A stretch of DNA of 30,425 nucleotides from MnTg04 sp036443455 (GTDB taxonomy: Bacteria > Pseudomonadota > Gammaproteobacteria > Steroidobacterales > MnTg04), in assembly GCA_036443455.1 (NCBI GenBank), contig JAZFYI010000093.1, positions 1 to 30,425 on the forward strand, in the 5' to 3' direction. Position numbers and translations under genes: made by a program. Below, one piece after another: positions 6,756-16,086 of the stretch. The stretch's first letter is position 1. Every line of letters starts with the position of its first letter. The notes beneath the pieces are model-generated. The model was not told the origin of the DNA. It saw only the letters and a program-made list of their open reading frames with translations, and ran no database searches.

Positions 6756-8198
6756 ATGAAGAAGCAAATGATCAACAAGAAGCCGGACCAGGCCATGCAG
6801 GAGCGTGACCCGCATGATCGGGGTTTTCGCGTGGAGACCCTGGATGCCTCGGTAACCCCAAGAGGCCTGCTGGAGTTATTGTCGCAGGACGAAGTGAGCC
6901 GTCTGCGCGAAGCGGGCCGCGGCGAACTCGATGACTTGTTTCGCCGCTGCGCGCTGGCGGTGCTCAATTGCGGCGAGGACACGGATGACGCGGCCGAGGT
7001 CTTCGAACGATATCCTGACTTCGAGATCGAAATCGTCCAGCGAACCCGCGGGATCAGGCTGGAGGTGCGCAACGCGCCGGTCTGTGCGTTTGTCGATGGT
7101 CGAATGCTCAATGGCGTCAAGGATAACTTGTTTGCCGTGTTGCGGGACATCGTTTTCATATCCAGCAAACTTTATGGCAGTGATCAGCCCGATACCCGGT
7201 CCGCCGGCGGAATAAGGAACCTGGTTTTTCATATTTTGCGCAACGCAGGCTTGTTGCATTTGCGGACGCCACCGCGGCTGGTCGTCTGCTGGGGAGGGCA
7301 CTCGATCGACGCCCGGGAATACGACTATTCCAAAGAAGTGGGCTATCAGCTTGGACTGCGCGGCATGGATATTTGCACCGGCTGCGGACCGGGCGCGATG
7401 AAAGGGCCCATGAAAGGCGCCGCGGTTGGCCATGCCAAGCAGCGGATGCAGAATGGCCGTTATGTCGGGGTAACCGAACCCGGTATCATCGCCGCAGAAT
7501 CGCCAAACCCCATTGTCAATCACCTGGTCGTGTTGCCGGATATCGAGAAGCGCCTGGAGGCATTTGTGCGCATGGGCCACGGAATCGTGGTTTTCCCGGG
7601 CGGCGCCGGAACCCTGGAAGAAATATTATTCCTCCTCGGCGTGCTCAGCGACGAAAGAAACGACGCCATCGAAATGCCGCTGATTTTCACCGGCCCGGCC
7701 GGGAGCGGATCCTATTTCCAGCGAGTCGATGAATTCCTCGTCAACACACTGGGCGAGGATATCAGGCAGCATTACCGGATTATCGAAAATGACTCGGTTA
7801 TGGCTGCCAGGCAAATGACCAGGGCAATTGCCGATGTCGCCGCCAACCGCCGTAAAACCGGGGATGCTTATTATTATAACTGGTTGTTGCGGATACCCAT
7901 GGAAATGAAAAAACCCTTCGCCGTCAGTCACCGGAGCATGGCGGCGGTTGAGCTACGCAGCGATCTGCCGGCGGCACAATTGGCGGTCAACCTGCGGCGG
8001 GTCTTTTCGGGTATTGTTGCCGGCAACGTCAAGGATGAAGGCATACGCATGGTTCGTGAGCACGGGCCGTTCAAGATTCGCGGCGACCGGAAAATCATGC
8101 AGGCGATCGACAAGCTGCTATCGGGGTTCATCGAGGATCAGCGGATGAAATTGCCGGGCAAGGTCTATCATCCGTGTTACGCGATCGTTACGGACTAA
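6756..8198 (+). CDS. ppnN: pyrimidine/purine nucleotide 5'-monophosphate nucleosidase PpnN
   Basis: The 480-residue protein aligns by eye over its length with E. coli PpnN (YgdH, 454 residues), which splits nucleoside monophosphates into base and ribose 5-phosphate and is activated by (p)ppGpp. Seen directly: the N-terminal NLFAVLRDI region, the LOG-type Rossmann core CWGGHSID, CTGCGPGAMKGPMKGAAVGHA near residue 210, the nucleotide-site motif PGGAGTLEE near 280, and the C-terminal RVFSGIVAGNVKDEG and RMKLPG blocks typical of PpnN rather than of short LOG cytokinin hydrolases. The start at 6756 has no strong ribosome site; 6768 (MINKKP) or a later Met is possible, since the E. coli protein starts about 30 residues later. 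The channel gene follows after 34 bases and may be co-transcribed. Confidence 0.95.
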   Translation: MKKQMINKKPDQAMQERDPHDRGFRVETLDASVTPRGLLELLSQDEVSRLREAGRGELDDLFRRCALAVLNCGEDTDDAAEVFERYPDFEIEIVQRTRGIRLEVRNAPVCAFVDGRMLNGVKDNLFAVLRDIVFISSKLYGSDQPDTRSAGGIRNLVFHILRNAGLLHLRTPPRLVVCWGGHSIDAREYDYSKEVGYQLGLRGMDICTGCGPGAMKGPMKGAAVGHAKQRMQNGRYVGVTEPGIIAAESPNPIVNHLVVLPDIEKRLEAFVRMGHGIVVFPGGAGTLEEILFLLGVLSDERNDAIEMPLIFTGPAGSGSYFQRVDEFLVNTLGEDIRQHYRIIENDSVMAARQMTRAIADVAANRRKTGDAYYYNWLLRIPMEMKKPFAVSHRSMAAVELRSDLPAAQLAVNLRRVFSGIVAGNVKDEGIRMVREHGPFKIRGDRKIMQAIDKLLSGFIEDQRMKLPGKVYHPCYAIVTD

Positions 8199-8232
8199 CG
8201 CCTTTTTATTGTCAACAGCCAGGGACGGAGCG

Positions 8233-8997
8233 ATGCAACTGATCAGCCATCTCAAGGAGATATACCAGGGCAACAGCCGTTACGCACGGCGGTCGCGCTA
8301 CCTGTTGCTGGGTTTTGACCTGGCGGTCATTTCATTTTTTGTAGCGACGACTTTTTTGGCGGATGCCCCGTGGATCAGGGTGACGGACTATGTCATCGGC
8401 GGGGCCATGATCGTCGAACTGCTCGCCCGCATGCTGGCCCACCAGGACCGCCTGGCGTTCTTGATACGCCCGCTGACCCTGGTGGACATACTGGTCATTT
8501 TTTCACTGGTGGCGCCGGCGGTTATCGGGAACTTCGCCTTCCTGCGAGTCATGCGCGCTCTCCGACTGATTCATTCCTATCGCGTGTTGCAGGAGTTCCG
8601 GTCAAATTTCCGGTTTTTTGCCCGCAACGAGGAAATCGTTTTTTCAGTCATCAATCTGATGGTCTTCGTCTTCGTCGTTTCGGCGATGGTGTTCGTGCTG
8701 CAGGTCAGGGTTAACCCGGAAATAAACAATTACATCGACGCGCTCTATTTCACGGTCACGACGCTTACCACCACGGGCTTTGGCGACATTATCCTGATCG
8801 GCGAGGCCGGGCGCCTGTTGTCGGTGCTGATCATGATAGTCGGTATTTCCCTGTTTATCGGCCTGGTCCGGTCAATATTCAGGCCGCAGAAAGTGCGTTA
8901 CGAATGCGTCGATTGCGGTTTGACGCGGCACGATTCGGATGCCGTTCACTGCAAGCATTGCGGGGCGTTGCTGCACATTCAGACAGCGGGCCAATAA
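8233..8997 (+). CDS. voltage-gated-type potassium channel with C-terminal zinc ribbon
   Basis: I chose the ATG at 8233 because GGGACGGAG stands just upstream; a TTG at 8209 lacks this. The 254-residue product has six apparent membrane segments. The S4-like helix FLRVMRALRLIHSYRVLQEFR (about 103-123) carries regularly spaced arginines. The pore loop has the selectivity filter TTGFGD (about 180-185), as in potassium channels (GFGD rather than GYGD). After the last helix comes a short soluble tail with two CxxC pairs (Cys225/228 and Cys240/243) that make a small zinc ribbon, instead of the usual TrkA/RCK or cyclic-nucleotide domain. Ion choice and gating by voltage are inferred from the family. 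It lies 34 bases behind ppnN and converges on gpmA. Confidence 0.88.
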   Translation: MQLISHLKEIYQGNSRYARRSRYLLLGFDLAVISFFVATTFLADAPWIRVTDYVIGGAMIVELLARMLAHQDRLAFLIRPLTLVDILVIFSLVAPAVIGNFAFLRVMRALRLIHSYRVLQEFRSNFRFFARNEEIVFSVINLMVFVFVVSAMVFVLQVRVNPEINNYIDALYFTVTTLTTTGFGDIILIGEAGRLLSVLIMIVGISLFIGLVRSIFRPQKVRYECVDCGLTRHDSDAVHCKHCGALLHIQTAGQ

Positions 8998-9031
8998 TGG
9001 TCCCGGACCGGGCGCTGTGCGTTTGACCGTC

Positions 9032-9784
9032 TTATTGTTGTGAGCGGCCTTGCCTGGCAACTGCCTCGACTGCCGCCTTCAGTGCTTCCGGATCACCGAG
9101 GAAACGCCTGGCGACTGGCTGTTGTTTGTCATCCAGGTCATATAACAGCGGAATACCGGTCGGGATATTAAACCCGACGATATCCTCATCCGAGATCTCA
9201 TCGAGCATTTTGACCAGCGCGCGCAGGCTGTTTCCGTGTGCGACGATCATGACCCGGGCGCCTTTTTGTAATTGCGGCAGTATGCTGCCTTGCCAAAACG
9301 GGCGAACCCGATCCAGCGTGTCCTTTAACGCTTCGCTGGCCGGTAACAGGGTTTCATCGAGATCCTCATAGCATGGGTCAAACCGCGGATGCCGCGGATC
9401 ATCGGGAGCCAGCACCGGGGGCGGTGTGGCATAGCTCCGCCGCCAGACCAGCACTTGCTCGTCGCCATATTTGGCGGCCGTTTCCGCCTTGTTAAGGCCC
9501 TGCAAGGCGCCATAATGGCGCTCGTTAAGACGCCAGCTCCTGATTACCGGCAGCCACATCCGGTCCTGCAGATCCAGCACGACCCACAGTGTCCGGATGG
9601 CCCTTTTGAGCACCGAAGTGAATGCCACGTCAAACTGCAGATCCTCCGCCTGCAATAATTCCGCGGCCTTGGTGGCCTCGGCCAAACCCAGCTCGCTCAG
9701 ATCGACATCGGTCCACCCGGTAAACCGGTTTTGCAGATTCCATTCGCTTTGACCGTGACGCAGAAGCAGGAGTTGACCATCCAT
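9032..9784 (-). CDS. gpmA: 2,3-bisphosphoglycerate-dependent phosphoglycerate mutase
   Basis: The 250-residue length is typical of dPGM. The N-terminal LLLRHGQSEWNLQNRFTGW places the phosphorylated histidine at His10. NERHYGALQGLNK holds the catalytic glutamate, and VAHGNSLRAL the second active-site histidine. FNIPTGIPLLYDLD near the C-terminus is also a family signature. The enzyme interconverts 3- and 2-phosphoglycerate in glycolysis and gluconeogenesis in the cytoplasm. It stands alone between a convergent channel gene (34 bases apart at the 3' ends, no clear terminator) and the 3' end of the glutamate dehydrogenase gene. The 116-base gap upstream of the start is where its promoter should be; I could not define it. 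Confidence 0.97.
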   Translation of the reverse strand: MDGQLLLLRHGQSEWNLQNRFTGWTDVDLSELGLAEATKAAELLQAEDLQFDVAFTSVLKRAIRTLWVVLDLQDRMWLPVIRSWRLNERHYGALQGLNKAETAAKYGDEQVLVWRRSYATPPPVLAPDDPRHPRFDPCYEDLDETLLPASEALKDTLDRVRPFWQGSILPQLQKGARVMIVAHGNSLRALVKMLDEISDEDIVGFNIPTGIPLLYDLDDKQQPVARRFLGDPEALKAAVEAVARQGRSQQ

Positions 9785-9881
9785 CAGATCACCAATTTCC
9801 GGGAGAGTAGGGAAAGCCTACCGTTTTGCCGGCGATGAAGAAACCATTGCTGCATGCATCGCCCCGACCGGTGTATGTGTC

Positions 9882-9900
9882 GGCGAGTTTCAGGCTCGCC
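9882..9900 (-). terminator. hairpin immediately after the glutamate dehydrogenase stop
   Basis: Read on the - strand, GGCGAG and CTCGCC form a 6-bp stem with a 7-base loop that starts directly after the TGA. No U-tract follows, so it may protect the mRNA end or assist Rho rather than act as an intrinsic terminator. A similar palindrome lies at 6608-6638. Confidence 0.3.
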
Positions 9901-12900
9901 TCAGGACTGGATGCTCAGCTTGCGGATCTCCTGGAGGGCAACGGACAAGGTCGCAAAGTCCAGGTTGCCACCCATGCGCATGTCATCCAGAGTCTGGTTG
10001 GCATGCGAAATCTGCGCCTGGTGACGGGTCAGCCAGGTGCTGACCCTGTCGACCGGGTTGTTTCCGCGATGGTTGCGTATTACCTGTTCGGTAAGCGTTG
10101 CCTGCAACTGGTACAGGTTGTCTCTCAAGGTCCCGCGCGCGATCGCCTGCCAACGGCCTTCGACATGCAGGTTTTCAATCTGATCCCTGATCCAGTCCAG
10201 CGCCAGCCCGCGGCCGATCTCAAAATAGATGCGCGCGGCAAATTCGACATCCACATTTCGCCGGTTGGCGACTTCGCTGATATCCAGCGCAGAATACAGA
10301 GCATTGATTCCCGCCATGTATCTTGCGATGGACTCGGGGACACCGATATTTTCGTAGAGCTTCGTCGATTCCCGGTAACGCTTCGATTCGCTGCCGCTCA
10401 ACAGTTTGTTCAGCTTGCGGGCCAGGATGCGTGCCCCGGGCTGGCAGCGGGAAACCATTGCCTCGATATCGAGTGCATCCCGATGATGGGCCAGCAGCCA
10501 GTGCGTCGCATGCCGTAACAGTCTCGAAATCTGGAACATCATCGAGTACTGGACGTTGGCATGAACCGCGTTGTCCAGCGATTCGATTTTTTCCCAGATC
10601 TTCCGGGTGTCGAAAATCTCGCGAGCAATCGTATAGGAACGGGCCACCGCGGCTGCATCCGCACCGGTATCTTCCTGCGCGCGCTGGAAAAATACCGGGC
10701 CCATGCGGTTGATCACGCTGTTGGTCACGATCGTCGCGATGATCTCCCGCTCCAGGCGGTGATCGGTCATGCTTTCCGTGTAATGTTTTTGCAGGGGCTT
10801 TGGAAAATAGCGATGCAGCTCGCGGGCCAGGAACGAATCCTCCGGCACATCCGAATCGATGAGCTGCTGGTAAAGCGAAATCTTGCTGTAACTGAGCAGC
10901 ACCGATAGTTCCGGCCGGGTAAATCCCTTGTTGGCCTTGCGCCGTTCGCTGATTTCTTCATCGGAGGGCAGGAACTCGAGTTCTCTGTCCAGCTCGCCGC
11001 TACGTTCCATCGCGACCAGCAAGTGAGCATGCTCGTTGAGCCGCTCGGCGGCGTGTGCTTCCATCATGCTGATGGCCTGGGTTTGCAAATAATTATTGCG
11101 CAATACCAGTTGCGCCACTTCATCGGTCATCGCCGCCAGCAGCCGGTCGCGGCGACTGGCCGTCAGCGGCCTGGTTCGCTTGACCAGGTTGAGCAGGATC
11201 TTGATGTTTACCTCCCTGTCGGAGGTATCGACGCCTGCCGAGTTATCGATGAAGTCGGTATTGATGTGGCCGTTCCCCAGGGCGTACTCGATCCTGCCAA
11301 GCTGGGTCAGACCCAGGTTTCCGCCCTCGCCGATAACGGCACAGTGCAAATCATCGGCATTGACTCTCAACGCATCATTGGCGCGGTCGCCGACATCGAT
11401 GTGACTCTCGTTCCTGGCCTTGACATAGGTACCGATACCGCCGTTCCACAACAAATCGACCCGCATCCTTAACAGGCTTTGAATCAGCTCCTGGGGCCGC
11501 ATGTTGTTTGCATCCGTATCGAGCATCGCCTTGACCTCATTGCTCAGCGGGATGCTCTTCTCGGCGCGCGAGAATATTCCGCCACCCCTGGATAGCAGCG
11601 ACTTGTCGTAATCGGACCAGCTTGAGCGCGGCGTTTCGAATAGTCTTTTCCTTTCCGCGAAACTGCGTTCGGGGTCCGGATCGGGATCCAGGAAGATATG
11701 CAGGTGATTGAATGCGCCTTGCAGTCGAATATGACGCGACAAAAGCATGCCGTTGCCAAACACATCACCGGCCATATCGCCGATTCCGACTACCGTGAAG
11801 TCGTGATTTTGAATATCGATCCCGATTTCACGAAAATGTCTCTTGACTGCTTCCCAACAGCCCCTGGCGGTAATCCCCATGCGTTTGTGGTCATAGCCGG
11901 CCGACCCGCCGGATGCGAAGGCATCGCCCAGCCAGAAGCCATAGTCATGCGCGACCGAATTGGCGATATCGGAAAACGTCGCCGTTCCCTTGTCCGCCGC
12001 GACCACCAGGTATGGATCGTCGCCATCGTGGCGGACCACCCGCCTGGGCGGCACGAGCTTGCCCTCGACCAGGTTGTCGGTGACATCCAGCATGCCGCGA
12101 ATCAAGGTCCGGTAGCATTCGACGACTTCCCGCTGGATTTCTTCACGCGGCCCTTCGGGCAGCCGCTTGCAGACGAACCCGCCCTTGGCGCCCATCGGTA
12201 CGATCAGTGTGTTCTTGACCGTCTGGGCTTTCATCAAACCGAGTATCTCGGTGCGAAAGTCCTCCTGCCGGTCCGACCAGCGCAGACCGCCCCGTGCGAT
12301 CATGCCGCCGCGCAAATGGACGCCCTCCATCCTGGGCGAATAGACAAAAATTTCGAACCGGGGCCGTGGCAAGGGTAGCTCCGGAATTTTTTGCGGGTCG
12401 AGTTTGAAGGAAATGTACGGCTTTGGCTCGCCAAGCTCATCCGGCTGATAAAAATTACTGCGCAAAGTCGCTTTGATGACCGTCAGAAATGCCGTGAGAA
12501 TCCGGTCCTCGTCCTGGCTTTGAACCTGGTCCAGTGCCTCCCGGATCCCGGCGCATATCCGGTCGATCTCTTTACCGCGCCGCTGACTGCCGATGCCCGG
12601 TTTTAACTTTGCCCGGAACAATTCGGCCAGCATTTTCGCGACCAGGACATGGTGGCAAAGCGCCTGCTCCATGTATTTTTGACTGAACGGCAGACCGGTC
12701 TGCAGCAGGTAGCGGCAATAAGCCCTGAGAACGGCGACTTCTCGCCACTCGAGGCGGCCCGCGAGCACGAGTCGGTTGAATCCGTCATTCTCGGCGTTAC
12801 CCAGCCAGCTGTTGGCAAACGATCCCTGGAAGATCTCGTTGACCTCGGCCGGCACCAGGGCTTCGGACTCATAGACCATTTGGAAATCCTGGATCCAGAT

Positions 12901-14721
12901 GCTTTTATCATCCTCGAGGCGCACATGATACGGCTGCTCCGAGATGACCCTGAGCCCCATGTTTTCCAGCATCGGCAACACGTCCGAAATGGGTATCGGA
13001 TTTTCGCGGTGAAATAATTTGAAGCGCAGCTGGTTCTTCTCATAAAATTCCGGGCGGTAAAGACTCATCCGCAGGCTGCTGGATTCATCGGTCAGTGCGG
13101 CCAGGCGCTCGATATCGAAGGTGGCTTCCCTCGGCGTCACGTCTTCCTTGTAGGCGACCGGGAATTGCTCGCCGTACATTTGCTTGAGTTGCAGGCCGCG
13201 CGCCTCGCCAAAACGCTCGACGAGTATGTCCTGCAGGTGATCTTCCCAGGACCTGACCGCGTCGATGATTTCGTTCTCGATTCCGATAATCGAAACCTTG
13301 GGTTTGGAGCCGGGCTTGATCCTGACGATCGTGTGTACCCGCGCGAGATTGGATTCCGATAGCTGGACCGTGGATTTCAGCGATTTTCCATCGAAGGCGC
13401 GCATCAGGATTTCTTCTATGCGCAGCCGGATCTGCGTGGTGTACCTGTCGCGCGGCACGAAAACCATGCAACTGAAAAACCGTCTGAAAGCATCGCGACG
13501 CACAAACAATTTGATCCGCTGCCGTTCCTGGAGGTGAAAAATACCCAGTGTCGTGCGGATCAGGTCCGCGACCGAACTCTGGAACAGTTCGTCACGTGGA
13601 AAGGTATGCAATATGTGTTGCAGGGCCTTGGCGCCATGGCCGATCTCCGGTATGCCTGAGTTCTGCATGACTTGTTCGACCTTGTATCTCAGCATCGGGA
13701 TTTCATCGGGGCTGAGGCTGTACGCGGTCGATGTGAACAAACCAAGGAATCGCTTTTCGCCAACCACCTTGCCGGCGGCAAAAACCTTGATGCCGATATA
13801 ATCGAGATAACTGTTCCGATGGACCGTGGCCGGCGAGTTGGCCTTGGTAATGAGCAGCAGTTCTTTCGACCTGGCCTGGCGGCGGGTGTCCTTGTTCAAC
13901 ACCACGACGGACCCGTCCCTCGGTTCGCCGCGCAATACGCCCAGACCGGATCCCGGAACCACGTGGAGTTCATCGGAGTCCTCGCCCTTGACCAGCTTGT
14001 ATTCGCGATAACCGAGAAATGTGAAATGGTTGTCCGCCATCCAGCGCAGCATCTCCCGTCCCTCGTCGATGACCCGCTCGCTCAGTGGCAACACAGCACC
14101 GTCCAGCTCATCGGCAATGGCCAGCGCCATATCGCGCATTTCCGGCCAGTCGGCGACCGCGTTGCGTACATCGCCGAGATTCGACAACAAAGCCTTTTCC
14201 AGGTCGGCGAATTCCTCTTCCTTTGCGCTGCGGTCAATTTCTATGCGCAGAAAGGACTCGTTGTCATCGCCGTTTTTTAGCAGCGCCGGCTTGCCTATTT
14301 CCTGCAAAGCGCCTTTATTGTCGCGAGTGAGGGAGAAGGTCGGATGGATGGTCAGGTGGATGGAATAGCCCAGGCGGTTGATTGCCATGCCGGCCGAATC
14401 GACCAGGAACGGCATATTGTCATTGACGATTTCCACGATCGTATGGGTCGATGCCCAGCCATTGCTTTTTCGCGTCGGATTGTAAACCCGCACCTTCGCT
14501 TTGCCGGGTGGCCGATCGACGGCAAGGTTGAGATGGCTGAGCGCCGCGCCGGCAAGATCGGCCGGGCTGCTGCCACGCAGATCGTCTATCGCGACATTGC
14601 GGTAATACCGATCGATGAATTCGGCAATATCGATGTCCTGGCCTGATAAACCGGCTTTCTCGGCCTGGGAGATGATTTTGCTGACGACGCGGCTCCGGGA
14701 ATCGGAGAGTCTACGCTGCAT
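9901..14721 (-). CDS. gdhB: NAD-specific glutamate dehydrogenase, large (~180 kDa) class
   Basis: A single uninterrupted frame of 1606 residues, the usual size of the 180-kDa class found in Pseudomonas, Shewanella and Caulobacter. It oxidatively deaminates glutamate to 2-oxoglutarate and ammonium with NAD. The N-terminal ~700 residues are the ACT-like regulatory region. The catalytic centre lies in the middle: ARGGLRWSDRQEDFRTE, then KAQTVKNTLIVPMGAKGGF near residues 828-846, the class's substrate lysine region. GEGGNLGLTQLGRIEYAL lies near residue 1130 in the nucleotide-binding part. The C-terminal helical domain extends to the end. It follows the E2 gene on the same strand after 141 bases; an AT-rich stretch there (TAATAT on -, 14753-14758) could be its own -10 box. 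The role fits amino-acid catabolism rather than ammonium assimilation. Confidence 0.97.
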   Translation of the reverse strand: MQRRLSDSRSRVVSKIISQAEKAGLSGQDIDIAEFIDRYYRNVAIDDLRGSSPADLAGAALSHLNLAVDRPPGKAKVRVYNPTRKSNGWASTHTIVEIVNDNMPFLVDSAGMAINRLGYSIHLTIHPTFSLTRDNKGALQEIGKPALLKNGDDNESFLRIEIDRSAKEEEFADLEKALLSNLGDVRNAVADWPEMRDMALAIADELDGAVLPLSERVIDEGREMLRWMADNHFTFLGYREYKLVKGEDSDELHVVPGSGLGVLRGEPRDGSVVVLNKDTRRQARSKELLLITKANSPATVHRNSYLDYIGIKVFAAGKVVGEKRFLGLFTSTAYSLSPDEIPMLRYKVEQVMQNSGIPEIGHGAKALQHILHTFPRDELFQSSVADLIRTTLGIFHLQERQRIKLFVRRDAFRRFFSCMVFVPRDRYTTQIRLRIEEILMRAFDGKSLKSTVQLSESNLARVHTIVRIKPGSKPKVSIIGIENEIIDAVRSWEDHLQDILVERFGEARGLQLKQMYGEQFPVAYKEDVTPREATFDIERLAALTDESSSLRMSLYRPEFYEKNQLRFKLFHRENPIPISDVLPMLENMGLRVISEQPYHVRLEDDKSIWIQDFQMVYESEALVPAEVNEIFQGSFANSWLGNAENDGFNRLVLAGRLEWREVAVLRAYCRYLLQTGLPFSQKYMEQALCHHVLVAKMLAELFRAKLKPGIGSQRRGKEIDRICAGIREALDQVQSQDEDRILTAFLTVIKATLRSNFYQPDELGEPKPYISFKLDPQKIPELPLPRPRFEIFVYSPRMEGVHLRGGMIARGGLRWSDRQEDFRTEILGLMKAQTVKNTLIVPMGAKGGFVCKRLPEGPREEIQREVVECYRTLIRGMLDVTDNLVEGKLVPPRRVVRHDGDDPYLVVAADKGTATFSDIANSVAHDYGFWLGDAFASGGSAGYDHKRMGITARGCWEAVKRHFREIGIDIQNHDFTVVGIGDMAGDVFGNGMLLSRHIRLQGAFNHLHIFLDPDPDPERSFAERKRLFETPRSSWSDYDKSLLSRGGGIFSRAEKSIPLSNEVKAMLDTDANNMRPQELIQSLLRMRVDLLWNGGIGTYVKARNESHIDVGDRANDALRVNADDLHCAVIGEGGNLGLTQLGRIEYALGNGHINTDFIDNSAGVDTSDREVNIKILLNLVKRTRPLTASRRDRLLAAMTDEVAQLVLRNNYLQTQAISMMEAHAAERLNEHAHLLVAMERSGELDRELEFLPSDEEISERRKANKGFTRPELSVLLSYSKISLYQQLIDSDVPEDSFLARELHRYFPKPLQKHYTESMTDHRLEREIIATIVTNSVINRMGPVFFQRAQEDTGADAAAVARSYTIAREIFDTRKIWEKIESLDNAVHANVQYSMMFQISRLLRHATHWLLAHHRDALDIEAMVSRCQPGARILARKLNKLLSGSESKRYRESTKLYENIGVPESIARYMAGINALYSALDISEVANRRNVDVEFAARIYFEIGRGLALDWIRDQIENLHVEGRWQAIARGTLRDNLYQLQATLTEQVIRNHRGNNPVDRVSTWLTRHQAQISHANQTLDDMRMGGNLDFATLSVALQEIRKLSIQS

Positions 14722-14862
14722 GGTGGGTGTCCGATGTGCTCACGGCGAGGCAATATTAAACACAAATCAGGCCGGGAAAAAGCCAAATATTGAAAACTTC
14801 ACCGGGCGTCTTCTGCGCAGGGATTATTTGCACCGCGCAAGTTCCCGGCATCGTTATCCGAT

Positions 14863-16041
14863 CTACTCTTCCGCCCCGAGGTCGGCGATGACCGCGGCCA
14901 GGAAACGGCAGGCTTCACCCCCGGTAACGCAACGGTGGTCGAAGGTCAGCGACAAGGGTATCCGGCGATGAACCTCGACCCCGCCCATCACGGCGATGAC
15001 ATCATGGCGGATTCCGCCGGTGCCGAGGATCGCCACCGTGGGCGGTACGACGACCGGTGTTGCGTAACGGCCGGCCATCATCCCGAAATTCGATAGCGTG
15101 ATCGTGTAATCGCGCATATCGGCGGGCGCCACCGTTCGCTCGTGGGTCGCTTTCTTGATGCGGTTGATATCCGCGCGCAACTGGGTGGCGTCTTTGCCGG
15201 CGACGTCGCGCACCACCGGAACGAGCAGGCCATCCGGCGTATCGACCGCCATCGCGATATCGACCCGCCCATGCATCTCGCGGCTTAAGGATTCGCCGTC
15301 ATAAAAGGCATTCAGACCGGGTTCGGCCCTGCAACCTGCGGCTATCGCGCGCAATACCCGGGCGGTGATATCGTTTTTCCTCAGCCAGCCGTGGATATCC
15401 GCATCGTCAAAAATCGTACACGGCGACACCTGGTCCCTGGCCAGGGACATGCTTTGTGCCATCGCCCGTCGCGGACCGCGCAGCGGTTCCGCTTTGCCGA
15501 GTACCGGCAGGGGCCTCGGCACGGCCGTCGCCGGTCCGGGCTGTGCAGCCTTTCGCACATCATCCGCGGTAACCTGGCCGAATTTGCCGCTGGCCGGCAC
15601 CGATGCCAGGTCCAGCCCCATTTTTTTTGCCAGCGCGCGGGCCGCCGGCGCAGCCTTGACCCGTCCCTGGGCGCGTTTGCGTTTGCCACCGGCTACAGCG
15701 GTCTCCACGACAACCTCGTCACTGGTCGGCATGTTGCCGACTACCGTACCGGTATCGCCGCTGTTTTTACCTGCGGCTGCCTTGTCCGGCGAAGTCTCGC
15801 TATCGCCTTCGACCTGGAAATCCGCGAGCGGTTTCCCGGTCTCGACGATGCCGCCTTCGGCGGCGTGCAGTTTCACGATCGTCCCGGTAAAGGGCGATGG
15901 AACCTCGACGACCGCCTTGGCTGTTTCAACCGAGAGCAGCGGCTCATCCACTTTGATCTTGTCACCTTCCTTGACGTGCCAGGTGACGATCTCTGCTTCC
16001 GGTAGTCCTTCACCCAGATCGGGCAGCATAAAGGTCTTCAT
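14863..16041 (-). CDS. 2-oxoacid dehydrogenase E2 component (dihydrolipoamide acyltransferase)
   Basis: The 392-residue protein shows the full E2 plan. A lipoyl domain covers 1-80, with the lipoylated lysine at Lys42 in VETAKAVVEVPSP. A linker leads to a peripheral subunit-binding domain (about 130-167, APAARALAKKMGLDL and GQVTADDV). The acyltransferase domain runs to the end, with the catalytic DHRCVTGGEACRFL motif near the C-terminus. It passes the acyl group from E1 to CoA. GGGAAAA precedes the ATG, and the gene follows E1beta after 45 bases, so it is the third gene of the operon. Whether the complex uses pyruvate or branched-chain 2-oxoacids cannot be settled by eye; the neighbourhood favours amino-acid catabolism. 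No E3 (dihydrolipoamide dehydrogenase) gene is present, so it must be supplied elsewhere. Confidence 0.95.
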   Translation of the reverse strand: MKTFMLPDLGEGLPEAEIVTWHVKEGDKIKVDEPLLSVETAKAVVEVPSPFTGTIVKLHAAEGGIVETGKPLADFQVEGDSETSPDKAAAGKNSGDTGTVVGNMPTSDEVVVETAVAGGKRKRAQGRVKAAPAARALAKKMGLDLASVPASGKFGQVTADDVRKAAQPGPATAVPRPLPVLGKAEPLRGPRRAMAQSMSLARDQVSPCTIFDDADIHGWLRKNDITARVLRAIAAGCRAEPGLNAFYDGESLSREMHGRVDIAMAVDTPDGLLVPVVRDVAGKDATQLRADINRIKKATHERTVAPADMRDYTITLSNFGMMAGRYATPVVVPPTVAILGTGGIRHDVIAVMGGVEVHRRIPLSLTFDHRCVTGGEACRFLAAVIADLGAEE

Positions 16042-16086
16042 AGCATTTTCCCGGTATATGCAACGCCAACCAAGGCGAGGCGCTGA

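Noticed and set aside
6582..6815. N-terminal extension of the M3 peptidase
   Set aside because: It would destroy the lipoprotein signal and overlap the ppnN start.
8998..9031. GGTCC/GGACC repeat between the channel gene and gpmA as a terminator
   Set aside because: The loop is a single base and no T-run follows, so it cannot form a usable hairpin.
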